NCBI GenBank assembly: GCA_035508495.1
Contig: DATJMX010000056.1
Location: 1 to 38,190 of the forward strand
Source: Candidatus Binataceae bacterium
GTDB taxonomy: Bacteria > Desulfobacterota > Binatia > Binatales > Binataceae
DNA length: 38,190 nt
Direction of reading: 5' to 3'
Positions within the stretch are counted from its first letter, which is position 1, and each line of letters starts with the position of its first letter. Under the pieces are notes generated by a model. That model was given only the letters and a program-made list of their open reading frames with translations. It searched no databases and was not told the DNA's origin. The translations under genes and the position numbers were made by a program. Below are positions 15,956-23,545 of this stretch, in pieces.

Positions 15956-16210
15956 ATGGCACTTGTGATCAGGTTGCGGCGTCACGGAAGCCGCAAGAAA
16001 CCGTACTACAGGATCGTGGTGGCGGACTCGCACTCACCGCGCGACGGTCGTTTTGTCGAGCAGGTCGGCACCTACGACCCCGCGTTCAATCCGCCCAAGG
16101 TCACCCTCAAACAGGAAGAGACCGACAAATGGATCAAAGCTGGCGCACGGCCCAGCGAAACCGTAAGGAAGCTTATAAAGCAAGCCTCGAGCGCATCGGC
16201 CTCCGCCTGA
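15956..16210 (+). CDS. rpsP: 30S ribosomal protein bS16
   Basis: Small-subunit protein needed for 30S assembly. The 84-residue length and the start LVIRLRRHGSRKKPYYRIVV-type signature (positions 3-22), followed by DSHSPRDGRFVEQVG and YDP, are diagnostic. AAGGAG lies upstream of the ATG. It sits in its conserved place behind ffh and 26 bp before khpA. Confidence 0.97.
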   Translation: MALVIRLRRHGSRKKPYYRIVVADSHSPRDGRFVEQVGTYDPAFNPPKVTLKQEETDKWIKAGARPSETVRKLIKQASSASASA

Positions 16211-16236
16211 ATTAACCTTCGCATTCGGAGCCAACC

Positions 16237-16473
16237 ATGAAAGATCTCGTTCAGTTCCTCGCACAACAGCTGGTAAACAATCCGGACGCGGTGGAGGTGA
16301 AAGAGACGCAGGGGGACACTGCCTCGGTTCTCGAACTGAGGGTGGCGAAAGAGGACTTGGGACGGGTCATCGGCAAGCAGGGCCGCACCGCGAAATCGAT
16401 TCGCACGATTCTGAACGCGGTTGCGTCGCGCACCAATCGCAAGGTGGTTCTGGAAATCATCGAAGAGAAGTAA
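16237..16473 (+). CDS. khpA: KH-domain RNA-binding protein KhpA
   Basis: A 78-residue single type-II KH domain with the GKQGRT GxxG loop that contacts RNA. Located, as in many bacteria, between rpsP and rimM. In firmicutes the homologue forms a complex with KhpB and affects cell division and mRNA levels; no khpB is in this window. The ATG at 16237 is preceded by GGAGCC. A hairpin that spans the following 35 bp separates it from rimM. Confidence 0.93.
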   Translation: MKDLVQFLAQQLVNNPDAVEVKETQGDTASVLELRVAKEDLGRVIGKQGRTAKSIRTILNAVASRTNRKVVLEIIEEK

Positions 16474-16508
16474 GCGGGGATGGCACCGGCATCACGGTTC
16501 ATCCCCGC
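16474..16508 (+). promoter_or_regulatory. Intra-operon hairpin between khpA and rimM
   Basis: GCGGGGATG at 16474-16482 pairs perfectly with CATCCCCGC at 16500-16508 (17-base loop), starting at the khpA stop codon. There is no T-run, so it is more likely an mRNA processing or stability element than a terminator. Confidence 0.4.
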
Positions 16509-16544
16509 GTTTCGATTAAGGGCGCGCGCCTGCGCGTATCCGCG

Positions 16545-17045
16545 ATGCTTCGCCTCGGGCGCATAATCGGCGCGCACGGCCTCAAGGGCGCGCTGCGCTT
16601 TCGTCCCGACAATCCAGATTCGGAAACGATCGCAAAGGGCTCGCGCATCCAACTCGACCTGAACGGCAATGCGAGCGAATACGAGGTCGCCGGGATCACG
16701 AGCCTCGGCCGCGGCGTGCGACGGCTCGAGCTGGTCGGCGTCGCCGATGCTAACGCGGCCGAGGCGCTCACCAGCGCGACCGTCCTGATCGATGAGACCG
16801 GGCTTCCCGCGGCAAAACCCGGCGAGTTCTACTATCACGAGATCCTCGGCTGCGAGGTTTTTCTCGAAGACGGCACTCGTCTCGGCCTGATCGAGGAAGT
16901 ATTCTCGGCGGGCGCGAACGATGTATTGGTGGTGCGCGGGGGCGGGCGCGAGGTGCTGGTGCCAGTCATCGCAGACGTCGTGAAATCGATGGACATCCCG
17001 GCGGGACGGATGACGATCGTGGCCGTGCCCGGCCTGCTCGATTGA
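16545..17045 (+). CDS. rimM: Ribosome maturation factor RimM
   Basis: Binds bS19/S13 region during 30S maturation. The 166-residue protein starts with LRLGRIIGAHGLKGALRF, the family's signature, followed by a beta-barrel domain. A PRC-barrel domain covers about 95-166, with the EFYYHEILGCEV strand and ANDVLVVRGGGREVLVPV. Place between khpA and trmD is conserved. The gap to trmD is 69 bp, with no clear terminator. Confidence 0.95.
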   Translation: MLRLGRIIGAHGLKGALRFRPDNPDSETIAKGSRIQLDLNGNASEYEVAGITSLGRGVRRLELVGVADANAAEALTSATVLIDETGLPAAKPGEFYYHEILGCEVFLEDGTRLGLIEEVFSAGANDVLVVRGGGREVLVPVIADVVKSMDIPAGRMTIVAVPGLLD

Positions 17046-17114
17046 CGGCCTGTCTTTATCCCCGCTTCCTGTGCGGATAGATTTGTTCGCGAGCAGGTCT
17101 TCCGATTTCAAAAA

Positions 17115-17798
17115 ATGGAATTCCACGTCATCACGCTTTTCCCCGAGATGTTCGATCCTCCGCTGCGGGCCGGCATGATCGGGCGCGCGATCGACGCGGG
17201 AACGCTCAAGCTGCGTGCGCATCCGCTGCGTCCCTTCGGCCTAGGCAATTATCGCCAGGTCGATGACTCGCCCTACGGCGGCGGCAGCGGGATGGTGATG
17301 CGGCCGGAGCCGATCGCGGCGGCGATCGAAGCCGTTGAAGCGGAATGTCCCGGGCTCTGGAAAATCCTGATGACGCCGCAGGGCGAGGTCTTTGACCAGG
17401 CGCTCGCGCGCGAGCTTGCCGATAAGCGGCCTGGCCTGATGCTGATTGCAGGGCGCTACGAAGGAATCGACGAGCGCGTGCGCGCTATGGTTGACCAGGA
17501 GATTTCAATCGGTGACTACGTGCTGAGCGGCGGCGAGCTACCCGCAATGGTCGTGATCGAGGCGGTGGGGCGGCTGGTGCCGGGCGTGCTTGGAAATCCC
17601 GACTCGCTCGCCGAAGAGTCGTTCGCTGCGCCGATGCTCGAGTATCCGCACTACACGCGGCCCGAGGAATTCCGCGGGATGCGCGTGCCGGAGATCCTGC
17701 TCAGCGGCGATCACGGCAAGATTCGCGCATGGCGCGAAGACCAGGCTCGCATCCGCACCGCGCGGCGCCGTCCCGACCTGCTGCGCCGGAAGCCGTAG
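17115..17798 (+). CDS. trmD: tRNA (guanine-N1-)-methyltransferase TrmD
   Basis: Methylates N1 of G37 in tRNAs, guarding the reading frame. The 227-residue SPOUT enzyme begins MEFHVITLFPEMF and has DDSPYGGGSGMVMRPEP, the trefoil-knot SAM-binding segment (AGRYEGIDERV and SIGDYVLSGGELPAMVVIEA), and a short C-terminal domain. It lies two bases before the next SPOUT gene, whose translation is probably coupled. In most bacteria rplS follows directly; here it does not. Confidence 0.97.
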   Translation: MEFHVITLFPEMFDPPLRAGMIGRAIDAGTLKLRAHPLRPFGLGNYRQVDDSPYGGGSGMVMRPEPIAAAIEAVEAECPGLWKILMTPQGEVFDQALARELADKRPGLMLIAGRYEGIDERVRAMVDQEISIGDYVLSGGELPAMVVIEAVGRLVPGVLGNPDSLAEESFAAPMLEYPHYTRPEEFRGMRVPEILLSGDHGKIRAWREDQARIRTARRRPDLLRRKP

Positions 17799-17800
17799 CC

Positions 17801-18358
17801 GTGGCCGATCTTTACGTCGCGCTGATTCATCATCCGGTGGTCGATCGCAACGGGGCGATCGTCACGTCGGCTATCACCAGCCTCGATATCCACGACATCG
17901 CGCGCGCCGCGCGAACCTACGAGGTGCGCAACGTGTTCGTCGTGCATCCGGTCGGAGAGCAGCGGAACTTCGCCGCGAGCGTAGTCGATCACTGGAAGTT
18001 CGATTTCGGCCGCGCCCACGATTCGCGTCGCCGCGAGGCTCTCGAGCGCGTGCGAATCGTCACGGACCTCGATAGCGCGATTGCCGAAGCTGAAAAGATC
18101 TCCGGCGCCCGCCCGCGAATCATCCACACCTCGGCCCGCACCACGGGCGGCACGAGTTACAGCGAACTCCGCACCATGATGGAATCCGCCGACGCACCGC
18201 CGATGATGCTCCTGCTAGGCACTGGCTTCGGCATGGCCGCCTCGGTGGCGCAACGCGCCGACATCATCCTCGCGCCGGTCCTGGGCCCCGGCGACTACAA
18301 TCACCTGTCGGTCCGCTCAGCGGCCGGCATTATCCTCGACCGCCTTCGCGGCCACTGA
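17801..18358 (+). CDS. SPOUT-class RNA methyltransferase (Methyltrn_RNA_4-like)
   Basis: A 185-residue protein with the trefoil-knot SAM site expected of SPOUT enzymes: the MLLLGTGFGMA strand-loop and APVLGPGDYNHLSVRSAAGIILDRL at the end. It resembles the family (PF09936 type) that follows trmD in deltaproteobacteria-like genomes. The GTG start at 17801 lies 2 bp after the trmD stop, implying translational coupling. The target RNA is unknown. The stop codon is 4 bp from the convergent antitoxin-HEAT gene. Confidence 0.8.
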   Translation: MADLYVALIHHPVVDRNGAIVTSAITSLDIHDIARAARTYEVRNVFVVHPVGEQRNFAASVVDHWKFDFGRAHDSRRREALERVRIVTDLDSAIAEAEKISGARPRIIHTSARTTGGTSYSELRTMMESADAPPMMLLLGTGFGMAASVAQRADIILAPVLGPGDYNHLSVRSAAGIILDRLRGH

Positions 18359-18362
18359 TTTC

Positions 18363-19061
18363 TCAGAGCGTGTTCAGATTTCCGCTGTGCCGATATCGAG
18401 CGAGCACGTGGCGGGCCATGCGGCGCACCGAGCGATCGGGATCATTGTAGCGGTCTTCGAGCGCGCGAACGATCTCGCTTTGATAGATCGCCGGCGAGCC
18501 GTCGCAGAGCACGTGAATGATTCTGCGTCGAACGCTCGGATCCGGATCGTTAACCATCTGAAGGACGCGCCGCCACACTTTCGGCGCATGCGACTTCAAT
18601 TCGCAAGGACAAAGCGCGTGAAGCGCCCACCGCCGATCACGAACCTCGGCACTATGCGTAAGCTCCAGCCACTCCGGAATTTCGTGTCGAGGTGTGGGCA
18701 TCGTAAATCCCCTTTCGTGGTTGCGCTGTCGAGCGGAGGTTGCTGCGACGCGAAATTCAACTCCGGCTTTTTTCTGAAGATAGCTCAGAACCTTAAAGAG
18801 ATTGCGCGCCTGCGGGTTGCCGCTGCTGCCGAACATTCGAATCAGACTCTTCGGCTGTGCGCCGATCGCGGGGCCGAGTTTCTCGAATCCGATTGTCCCC
18901 TTGATGTAATCGCGCAGGTGCGACTTGCCGATGTCCACTTCACCTGCCAGCATCAGATCGATCCCTTCGCGTAAGAGAGCCTCGGCGAAGACTTGGCCCC
19001 TGGCGGCACGCTTCAGCACCAGTTCGTCGAAGCGGCGCGTGACTGGCGTTTGGTGTTTCAA
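18363..19061 (-). CDS. Antitoxin-like HTH domain fused in frame to HEAT repeats
   Basis: The 232-residue frame has two parts. Residues 1-100 resemble the HigA/COG3636-type antitoxin or regulator family (LLREGIDLMLAGEVDIGKSHLRDYI-like stretch and KSLIRMFGSSGNPQARNLF). Residues 121-232 are HEAT repeats with repeated DPDPSVRRR and DPDRSVRRM helices. At residue 121 an internal ATG (18701) is preceded by a strong Shine-Dalgarno sequence, AAAGGGG, so a separate 112-residue HEAT protein may also be made. No stop codon separates the parts. No toxin gene is adjacent. It interrupts the trmD-rplS neighbourhood. Confidence 0.65.
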   Translation of the reverse strand: MKHQTPVTRRFDELVLKRAARGQVFAEALLREGIDLMLAGEVDIGKSHLRDYIKGTIGFEKLGPAIGAQPKSLIRMFGSSGNPQARNLFKVLSYLQKKAGVEFRVAATSARQRNHERGFTMPTPRHEIPEWLELTHSAEVRDRRWALHALCPCELKSHAPKVWRRVLQMVNDPDPSVRRRIIHVLCDGSPAIYQSEIVRALEDRYNDPDRSVRRMARHVLARYRHSGNLNTL

Positions 19062-19142
19062 TTTTCGAAGACACTAGTCTGGGTAACATTGGTCTTACCC
19101 TGACTCAACCTGTCCACGATCGTCAGCGGCATCGACTCGCGG

Positions 19143-19535
19143 CTACCCGATCGCCTTCTGCAGCAGTGCGCCCGCGCCGGCGAGGTTGGCGATCAAATGG
19201 TCGGGGGTCTGATGACGCTGCTTCAGATAGTTGGGATCGTTGTATGTCACCCACACTTTGCCCGACTCGTCTTCCGCTACTAATGCCTTCAGCGGCAGAT
19301 CGATCGCGATCGTTGGCGATGCCACCATCAACGGCGTGCCCGCTTTCGGGCTGCCGAAGATGATAACCTGCGTTGGAGGCATCTTCAGACCGATCTTCTG
19401 GGCCGCGCCGCTATGGTCGACGATCGCGAAAATCGTGAGGCCTGCTGCTTTCAATGCGGCCTCGATCCGACCGAGCGTCTCTGCGAACGTGCGCGGGCTC
19501 GCAATTTTGATCAGGCCGCTCTCCTGCAAATCCAT
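19143..19535 (-). CDS. DUF302 family protein
   Basis: A 130-residue protein that matches DUF302 by its MPPTQVIIFGSPKAGTPLM segment, followed by TIAIDLPLKALV and VWVTYNDP. The family is small and its function unknown; some members are implicated in stress or metal responses. The frame is open to 19853, but GGAGGAA 6 bp before the ATG at 19535 fixes the start; the upstream part overlaps rplS. Together with the antitoxin-HEAT gene it forms the minus-strand insert between trmD and rplS. It is divergent from rplS. Confidence 0.88.
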   Translation of the reverse strand: MDLQESGLIKIASPRTFAETLGRIEAALKAAGLTIFAIVDHSGAAQKIGLKMPPTQVIIFGSPKAGTPLMVASPTIAIDLPLKALVAEDESGKVWVTYNDPNYLKQRHQTPDHLIANLAGAGALLQKAIG

Positions 19536-19561
19536 CGTCGTTCCTCCAGCCGCACGGCGTA

Positions 19562-19590
19562 TTGAGTCGTACCCACGGATGCGGTACTTT
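19562..19590 (+). promoter_or_regulatory. Putative sigma-70 promoter of rplS
   Basis: TTGAGT at 19562-19567, 17-bp spacer, TACTTT at 19585-19590, 33 bp before the rplS start. A separate promoter is expected because rplS is cut off from trmD by opposite-strand genes. Confidence 0.5.
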
Positions 19591-19622
19591 TGCTGGCTCG
19601 ACCCCGAGGTCTGAACACTCCT

Positions 19623-19967
19623 ATGAGTACCGTAATCCAGAAGCTCGAAGAGCGAGTGCTGCGCAAGGACCTGCCCGAATTCCGCGTCGGCGACATGCTG
19701 CGCCTGCACGTCAAAGTCGTCGAAGGCGACAAGGAACGTCTCCAGGTTTTCGAGGGCACTGTAATCAAGCTGAATCGCGCGGGCAGCCGCACCACCTTTA
19801 CCGTGCGCAAAGTATCTTACGGCGTTGGCGTCGAGCGTATCTTCCCGCTCCATTCGCCAAGGCTCGACAAGATCCAGGTGCTGAGTCGCAGCCGGGTGCG
19901 CCGCGCGAAACTTTACTATCTCCGCAATCTTAAGGGTAAGGCGGCGCGTCTCGATACTGCGAGCTGA
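19623..19967 (+). CDS. rplS: 50S ribosomal protein bL19
   Basis: Large-subunit protein at the interface with the 30S. The 114-residue length and signatures FRVGDMLRLHVKVVEGDKER, VFEGTVIKLNRAG and VERIFPLHSP are diagnostic. The ATG at 19623 is chosen over an upstream TTG/ATG frame extension because the family starts with this helix. It is separated from trmD by 1.8 kb, including two minus-strand genes, and so likely uses its own promoter. It converges on the bactofilin gene with 27 bp between. Confidence 0.97.
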   Translation: MSTVIQKLEERVLRKDLPEFRVGDMLRLHVKVVEGDKERLQVFEGTVIKLNRAGSRTTFTVRKVSYGVGVERIFPLHSPRLDKIQVLSRSRVRRAKLYYLRNLKGKAARLDTAS

Positions 19968-19994
19968 GCCCGGCCTGGGCGGCTTATCCGACCA

Positions 19995-20375
19995 CTACGG
20001 CTCGACGGTCACATTGCTCATCTGGATGTGACCCTCGATCCATGCCCCTTCGGAAATCGTCAGGTTGCGCACCGCGATATTGCCGTAAACGCGGCCGCGC
20101 GGACCGATCACCGCGCGCTCGCATCCGACGATATCGCCACGCAGCTCGCCCATCACGAGCAGCCGCGGCGCCTGCACTTTGCCTTCGATCAACGCCTCTT
20201 CGGCGATCACTACCAGCTCCGCCGAGCGCACCTCGCCGCGAAATCGTCCCTCGATTCTCACCGGTTCATGAAATATCAGCTTGCCTGAGACGTTGACGTT
20301 GCGGCCGACCGCGACGCGCGTGCGTTCTTCAACCCACGCCATCCCCGCGTCGTGCGGAATTTGAGTCGATTGCAT
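19995..20375 (-). CDS. Bactofilin (polymer-forming cytoskeletal protein)
   Basis: A 126-residue protein with the repetitive beta-helix of bactofilins: successive strands such as VNVSGKLIFHEPVRIEGRFRGEV-type turns, LVVMGELRGDI and RVYGNIAVRNLTI. Bactofilins polymerise without nucleotide on the inner face of the membrane and organise cell-wall enzymes or polarity. The frame continues upstream to 20687 but that part overlaps oppF; the ATG at 20375 begins MQSTQIPHD. It may be the last gene of the peptide-transport operon, 58 bp after oppF. Confidence 0.88.
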   Translation of the reverse strand: MQSTQIPHDAGMAWVEERTRVAVGRNVNVSGKLIFHEPVRIEGRFRGEVRSAELVVIAEEALIEGKVQAPRLLVMGELRGDIVGCERAVIGPRGRVYGNIAVRNLTISEGAWIEGHIQMSNVTVEP

Positions 20376-20433
20376 TGCTGGTCCTGGAGTCGCCGGGATT
20401 ACACGCCTCGCGGCGGAAATATGCGTCGTAGAT

Positions 20434-21471
20434 TCAGGGTGCCGGGAACACGTGGCAGGCGACGGCATGTCCGCCCTTGCCAGTCTCGAGCCGAGGCTCC
20501 ACGGCCCTGCATTCATCTTTCGCATAAGGGCATCGTGGATGGAAGGCGCAGCCCGACGGCGGATTGAGCGGACTCGGCATCTCACCGGGTAGCTTGATGC
20601 GCTCAGGCCGCACGGCGGCATCGATGGTCGGAATCGCCGACAAGAGAGCGCGCGTGTACGGATGCCGCGGGTTCGCATAAATTTCATCGCGGCTCGCGAT
20701 CTCGACGATTTTGCCGAGGTACATGATCGCGACGCGGCGGCTGATGTGCTCGACGACGCGCAGGTCGTGCGCGATGAAAAGATACGTCAGGTTGAGCCGC
20801 TCCTGCAGATCCTGCAGCAGGTTGATGATTTGCGCCTGAATCGAAACGTCGAGCGCCGAGACTGGCTCATCGAGCACGACGAAACGCGGACTCACCGCGA
20901 GCGCACGCGCGATTCCGATACGCTGACGCTGGCCGCCGGAGAACTCGTGCGGATAGCGATCCGCGGCATCGGGACCCATCCCGACCATTCTGAGCAGCTC
21001 GATGATGCGGTCTTCTTTCTCGCGGCCGCGCGCGAGCTTGTGAATCTCGATTCCCTCCCCGACGATCGCGCGCACGCGCATCCGCGGATTGAGGGACGAA
21101 TATGGATCCTGGAAGACGAGCTGCATTTGCCGGCGCAGCGCGCGTAAATCAGCACGCGTCAGCGAGGCGAGATCGCGGCCCTCGAAAATGACGCGGCCCG
21201 CGGTCGGCTCGATCAGCTTCAGGATCAGCCGGCCGAGCGTTGATTTGCCCGACCCCGACTCGCCGACGAGGCCCAGCGTCTCGCCCGGCATGATCTCGAG
21301 ATCGACACCCGCGACGGCCTTGAGAAAAAGCTTGCCGCCGAAGAGACCCGTCTGCCCGGCAGGAAATTCCTTGCTGAGTTTCTCAACGCGCACGAGCGGC
21401 GCGCCGGAGACCGCCGCGATGGCTCCGGAAGCCATCGTGCTCTGAGGATCAGACGCGGATACAGGCGACAT
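20434..21471 (-). CDS. oppF: Oligopeptide/dipeptide ABC transporter ATP-binding protein (OppF type)
   Basis: The second ATPase of a peptide importer, 345 residues. Walker A is GESGSGKST, the signature FSGGQRQR, and Walker B FVVLDEPVSALD. The C-terminal oligo-HPY region (about 290-345, PTIDAAVRPERIKLPGEMPS, ending in a Cys-rich CAFHPRCPYAKDECR) is typical and may carry an iron-sulfur cluster. The start overlaps the end of the OppD gene by 23 bp, showing translational coupling. Located with both permeases and a binding protein; the substrate could be oligopeptides, dipeptides or another solute of the family. Confidence 0.93.
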   Translation of the reverse strand: MSPVSASDPQSTMASGAIAAVSGAPLVRVEKLSKEFPAGQTGLFGGKLFLKAVAGVDLEIMPGETLGLVGESGSGKSTLGRLILKLIEPTAGRVIFEGRDLASLTRADLRALRRQMQLVFQDPYSSLNPRMRVRAIVGEGIEIHKLARGREKEDRIIELLRMVGMGPDAADRYPHEFSGGQRQRIGIARALAVSPRFVVLDEPVSALDVSIQAQIINLLQDLQERLNLTYLFIAHDLRVVEHISRRVAIMYLGKIVEIASRDEIYANPRHPYTRALLSAIPTIDAAVRPERIKLPGEMPSPLNPPSGCAFHPRCPYAKDECRAVEPRLETGKGGHAVACHVFPAP

Positions 21472-22417
21472 CGTGATTCGGACCCTTGGTTTCGAGCGGC
21501 GGCTGTGCCGCGGCGCACTGGTCGATCGCGAGCGGACATCGCGGATGGAACCTGCATCCCGACGGCGGGTTGAGCGCGCTCGGGATCGTGCCGGGAATCG
21601 CGCGCAGGCGATGCTGATGCTGGCCGTCGATGCCCGGAATCGAATCGAGCAGCCCGCGTGTGTACGGGTTGAGCGGATTTTTGAATAGCTCGGCGCACGG
21701 CGCCTGCTCCATCACGCGCGCGGCGTAGAGAATCGTGACATCGTCGGCGTATTCGGCAACCACGCCCAGATCGTGCGTGACCAGAATCACCGCGAGATCG
21801 AGGCGTGACTGCAAGTCACGAATCAAATCGAGGATCTGCGCCTGGATCGTCACGTCGAGCGCGGTGGTCGGTTCGTCGGCGATGAGCAGTTTTGGATTGC
21901 ACGACAGCGCCATCGCGATCATCACGCGCTGGCGCATCCCGCCGGAAAGCTGATGCGGATAGTCGTCGACGCGGCGCTCGGGGTCGGCGATCCCGACCAT
22001 GCGCAGCGCCTCGATCGTTCGATTGCGCGTCTCGGCACGCACGGTCCGCTGATGAAGCCGAATCGCCTCGCCGATCTGGTTGCCGATCGTGAAGACGGGG
22101 TTCAGCGACGACATCGGCTCCTGGAAGATCATCGCGATTTTCGCGCCGCGAATGGCGCGCATCTCGGACTCCGAAATTTTCGTCAGGTCGCGGCCTTCGA
22201 AGCGCACCTCGCCGCCGACGATTCGCGCCGACTCCGGCAACAGGCGCATCAGCGAAAGCACGCTCGCGGTCTTGCCCGAGCCCGACTCGCCGACGATCCC
22301 CATCAGCTTGCCCGGATAGACATCGAAGCTGACGCCATCGACGGCGCGGACCTCGCCCGCTTCGGTGAAGAACGAGGTGCGGAGCGATTTTACTTCGAGC
22401 AGCGGCTGCACGTGCAA
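21449..22417 (-). CDS. oppD: Oligopeptide/dipeptide ABC transporter ATP-binding protein (OppD type)
   Basis: A 322-residue ATPase with Walker A GESGSGKTA, signature LSGGMRQR, Walker B LLIADEPTTALD, and the same C-terminal oligo-HPY segment with CRFHPRCPLAIDQC. It pairs with OppF to drive import through the two permeases. The ATG at 22417 begins MHVQPLLEVKSLRTSFF, the usual N-terminus. It follows the OppC-type permease after 45 bp. Confidence 0.93.
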   Translation of the reverse strand: MHVQPLLEVKSLRTSFFTEAGEVRAVDGVSFDVYPGKLMGIVGESGSGKTASVLSLMRLLPESARIVGGEVRFEGRDLTKISESEMRAIRGAKIAMIFQEPMSSLNPVFTIGNQIGEAIRLHQRTVRAETRNRTIEALRMVGIADPERRVDDYPHQLSGGMRQRVMIAMALSCNPKLLIADEPTTALDVTIQAQILDLIRDLQSRLDLAVILVTHDLGVVAEYADDVTILYAARVMEQAPCAELFKNPLNPYTRGLLDSIPGIDGQHQHRLRAIPGTIPSALNPPSGCRFHPRCPLAIDQCAAAQPPLETKGPNHDVACIRV

Positions 22418-22462
22418 ATCAACCTATCATCGGGCCAGGGAGGCTCACTAGACAGCTTCGCA

Positions 22463-23545
22463 TCAGCGGGCGTTGGACGGATCGATCCGATCGCGCAGAT
22501 GGTCACCGAGAAAGTTGAACGACATCACGGTGAGGAAAATGAAAACGCCGGGAATCAGGATCCATGGATAGTGCGCAAGGTTTTGCGGATCCTGTGCGGC
22601 AGACAGCAGGTTGCCCCAGCTCGGCGTGGGCTCCTGGATTCCGAGTCCCAGCAATGACAGCGCGCTCTCGCCCAAGATGTAGCCCGGGATCGAAAGTGTC
22701 GCCGCAACGATCGCGTAACCCATCACCGACGGCATGATGTGCCGTGTAATGATCAGCCATCGCGAGCCGCCGAGCGCGCGCGCAGCTTCCACATAGGGCA
22801 GTGAGCGCACGGAAGACGCCATTCCGCGAATCACGCGCGCGAGTCCGGCCCAGCTTATGAAGCTCATGATTGCGACGATCAGAAAAAATCGCGTGGCCGA
22901 GCTGATCGCCGGCGGAATCACCGCGGCGAGCGCGAGCAGGAAGTAGAAGGATGGCAGCGACATCTCGATCTCGGACCAGCGCATGATCAGATTGTCGGTA
23001 AGTCCGCCGACATAACCGGACAACGAGCCCACGACGATCCCGAGCGAGAAGCTGATCAACACGCCGATGAGCCCGATACACATGCTGACGCGCGCGCCGT
23101 AAACAATTCGCGAGTAGAGATCGCGGCCGAGTCCGTCGCTGCCGAATAAATAGTATGGCTCCTTCGCGGAATCGGTCGTGAAGAGATGTCCGCCGGAAAA
23201 AAGGTGGATATAAGTGCGGCGCGAGGTGTCGGGCGCGTAGGTGCGCTCCTGGGGATCGACCATGTGCATCGGATTGGTCCAGAAGAAACCTTCCGACCAG
23301 TCCGACGGCGCGCTCAGGTGAATTCTCATCGGCGGGCAATCCGGCATTCGCCGATTTTGGTCGCCGGGATCGTATGGCGCGAAAAACGGCGAGGCCGCGG
23401 CGAACAAGTAGAACAGCACGAGGCACATCGCCGAAAGCCGCACCGTGCGCGAGGCGAGCCGCCACTCGCGCGCGAGGCCGCCGCGAACGATCGTCGCGCC
23501 GGCGGCGCTCTGCAGCTCGGGCATCGTGGTCGCGGGCGCGCTCAT
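22463..23545 (-). CDS. oppC: Peptide ABC transporter permease (OppC type)
   Basis: A 360-residue inner-membrane subunit with an N-terminal extra helix (about 33-55), a long periplasmic loop that contains the DGLGRDLYSRIVYGAR motif, and five further helices. The EAA loop that docks on the ATPase is EAARALGGSRWLIITRHIMP. It is somewhat longer than usual because of an extra loop at about 75-140 (ending KEPYYLFG). Its start overlaps the OppB stop by 4 bp, the classical coupling arrangement. Confidence 0.93.
   Translation of the reverse strand: MSAPATTMPELQSAAGATIVRGGLAREWRLASRTVRLSAMCLVLFYLFAAASPFFAPYDPGDQNRRMPDCPPMRIHLSAPSDWSEGFFWTNPMHMVDPQERTYAPDTSRRTYIHLFSGGHLFTTDSAKEPYYLFGSDGLGRDLYSRIVYGARVSMCIGLIGVLISFSLGIVVGSLSGYVGGLTDNLIMRWSEIEMSLPSFYFLLALAAVIPPAISSATRFFLIVAIMSFISWAGLARVIRGMASSVRSLPYVEAARALGGSRWLIITRHIMPSVMGYAIVAATLSIPGYILGESALSLLGLGIQEPTPSWGNLLSAAQDPQNLAHYPWILIPGVFIFLTVMSFNFLGDHLRDRIDPSNAR

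Noticed and set aside
19062..19142. A possible toxin gene next to the antitoxin-like domain
   Set aside because: The 81-bp gap has no reading frame and neither neighbour (DUF302, SPOUT methyltransferase) is a toxin family.
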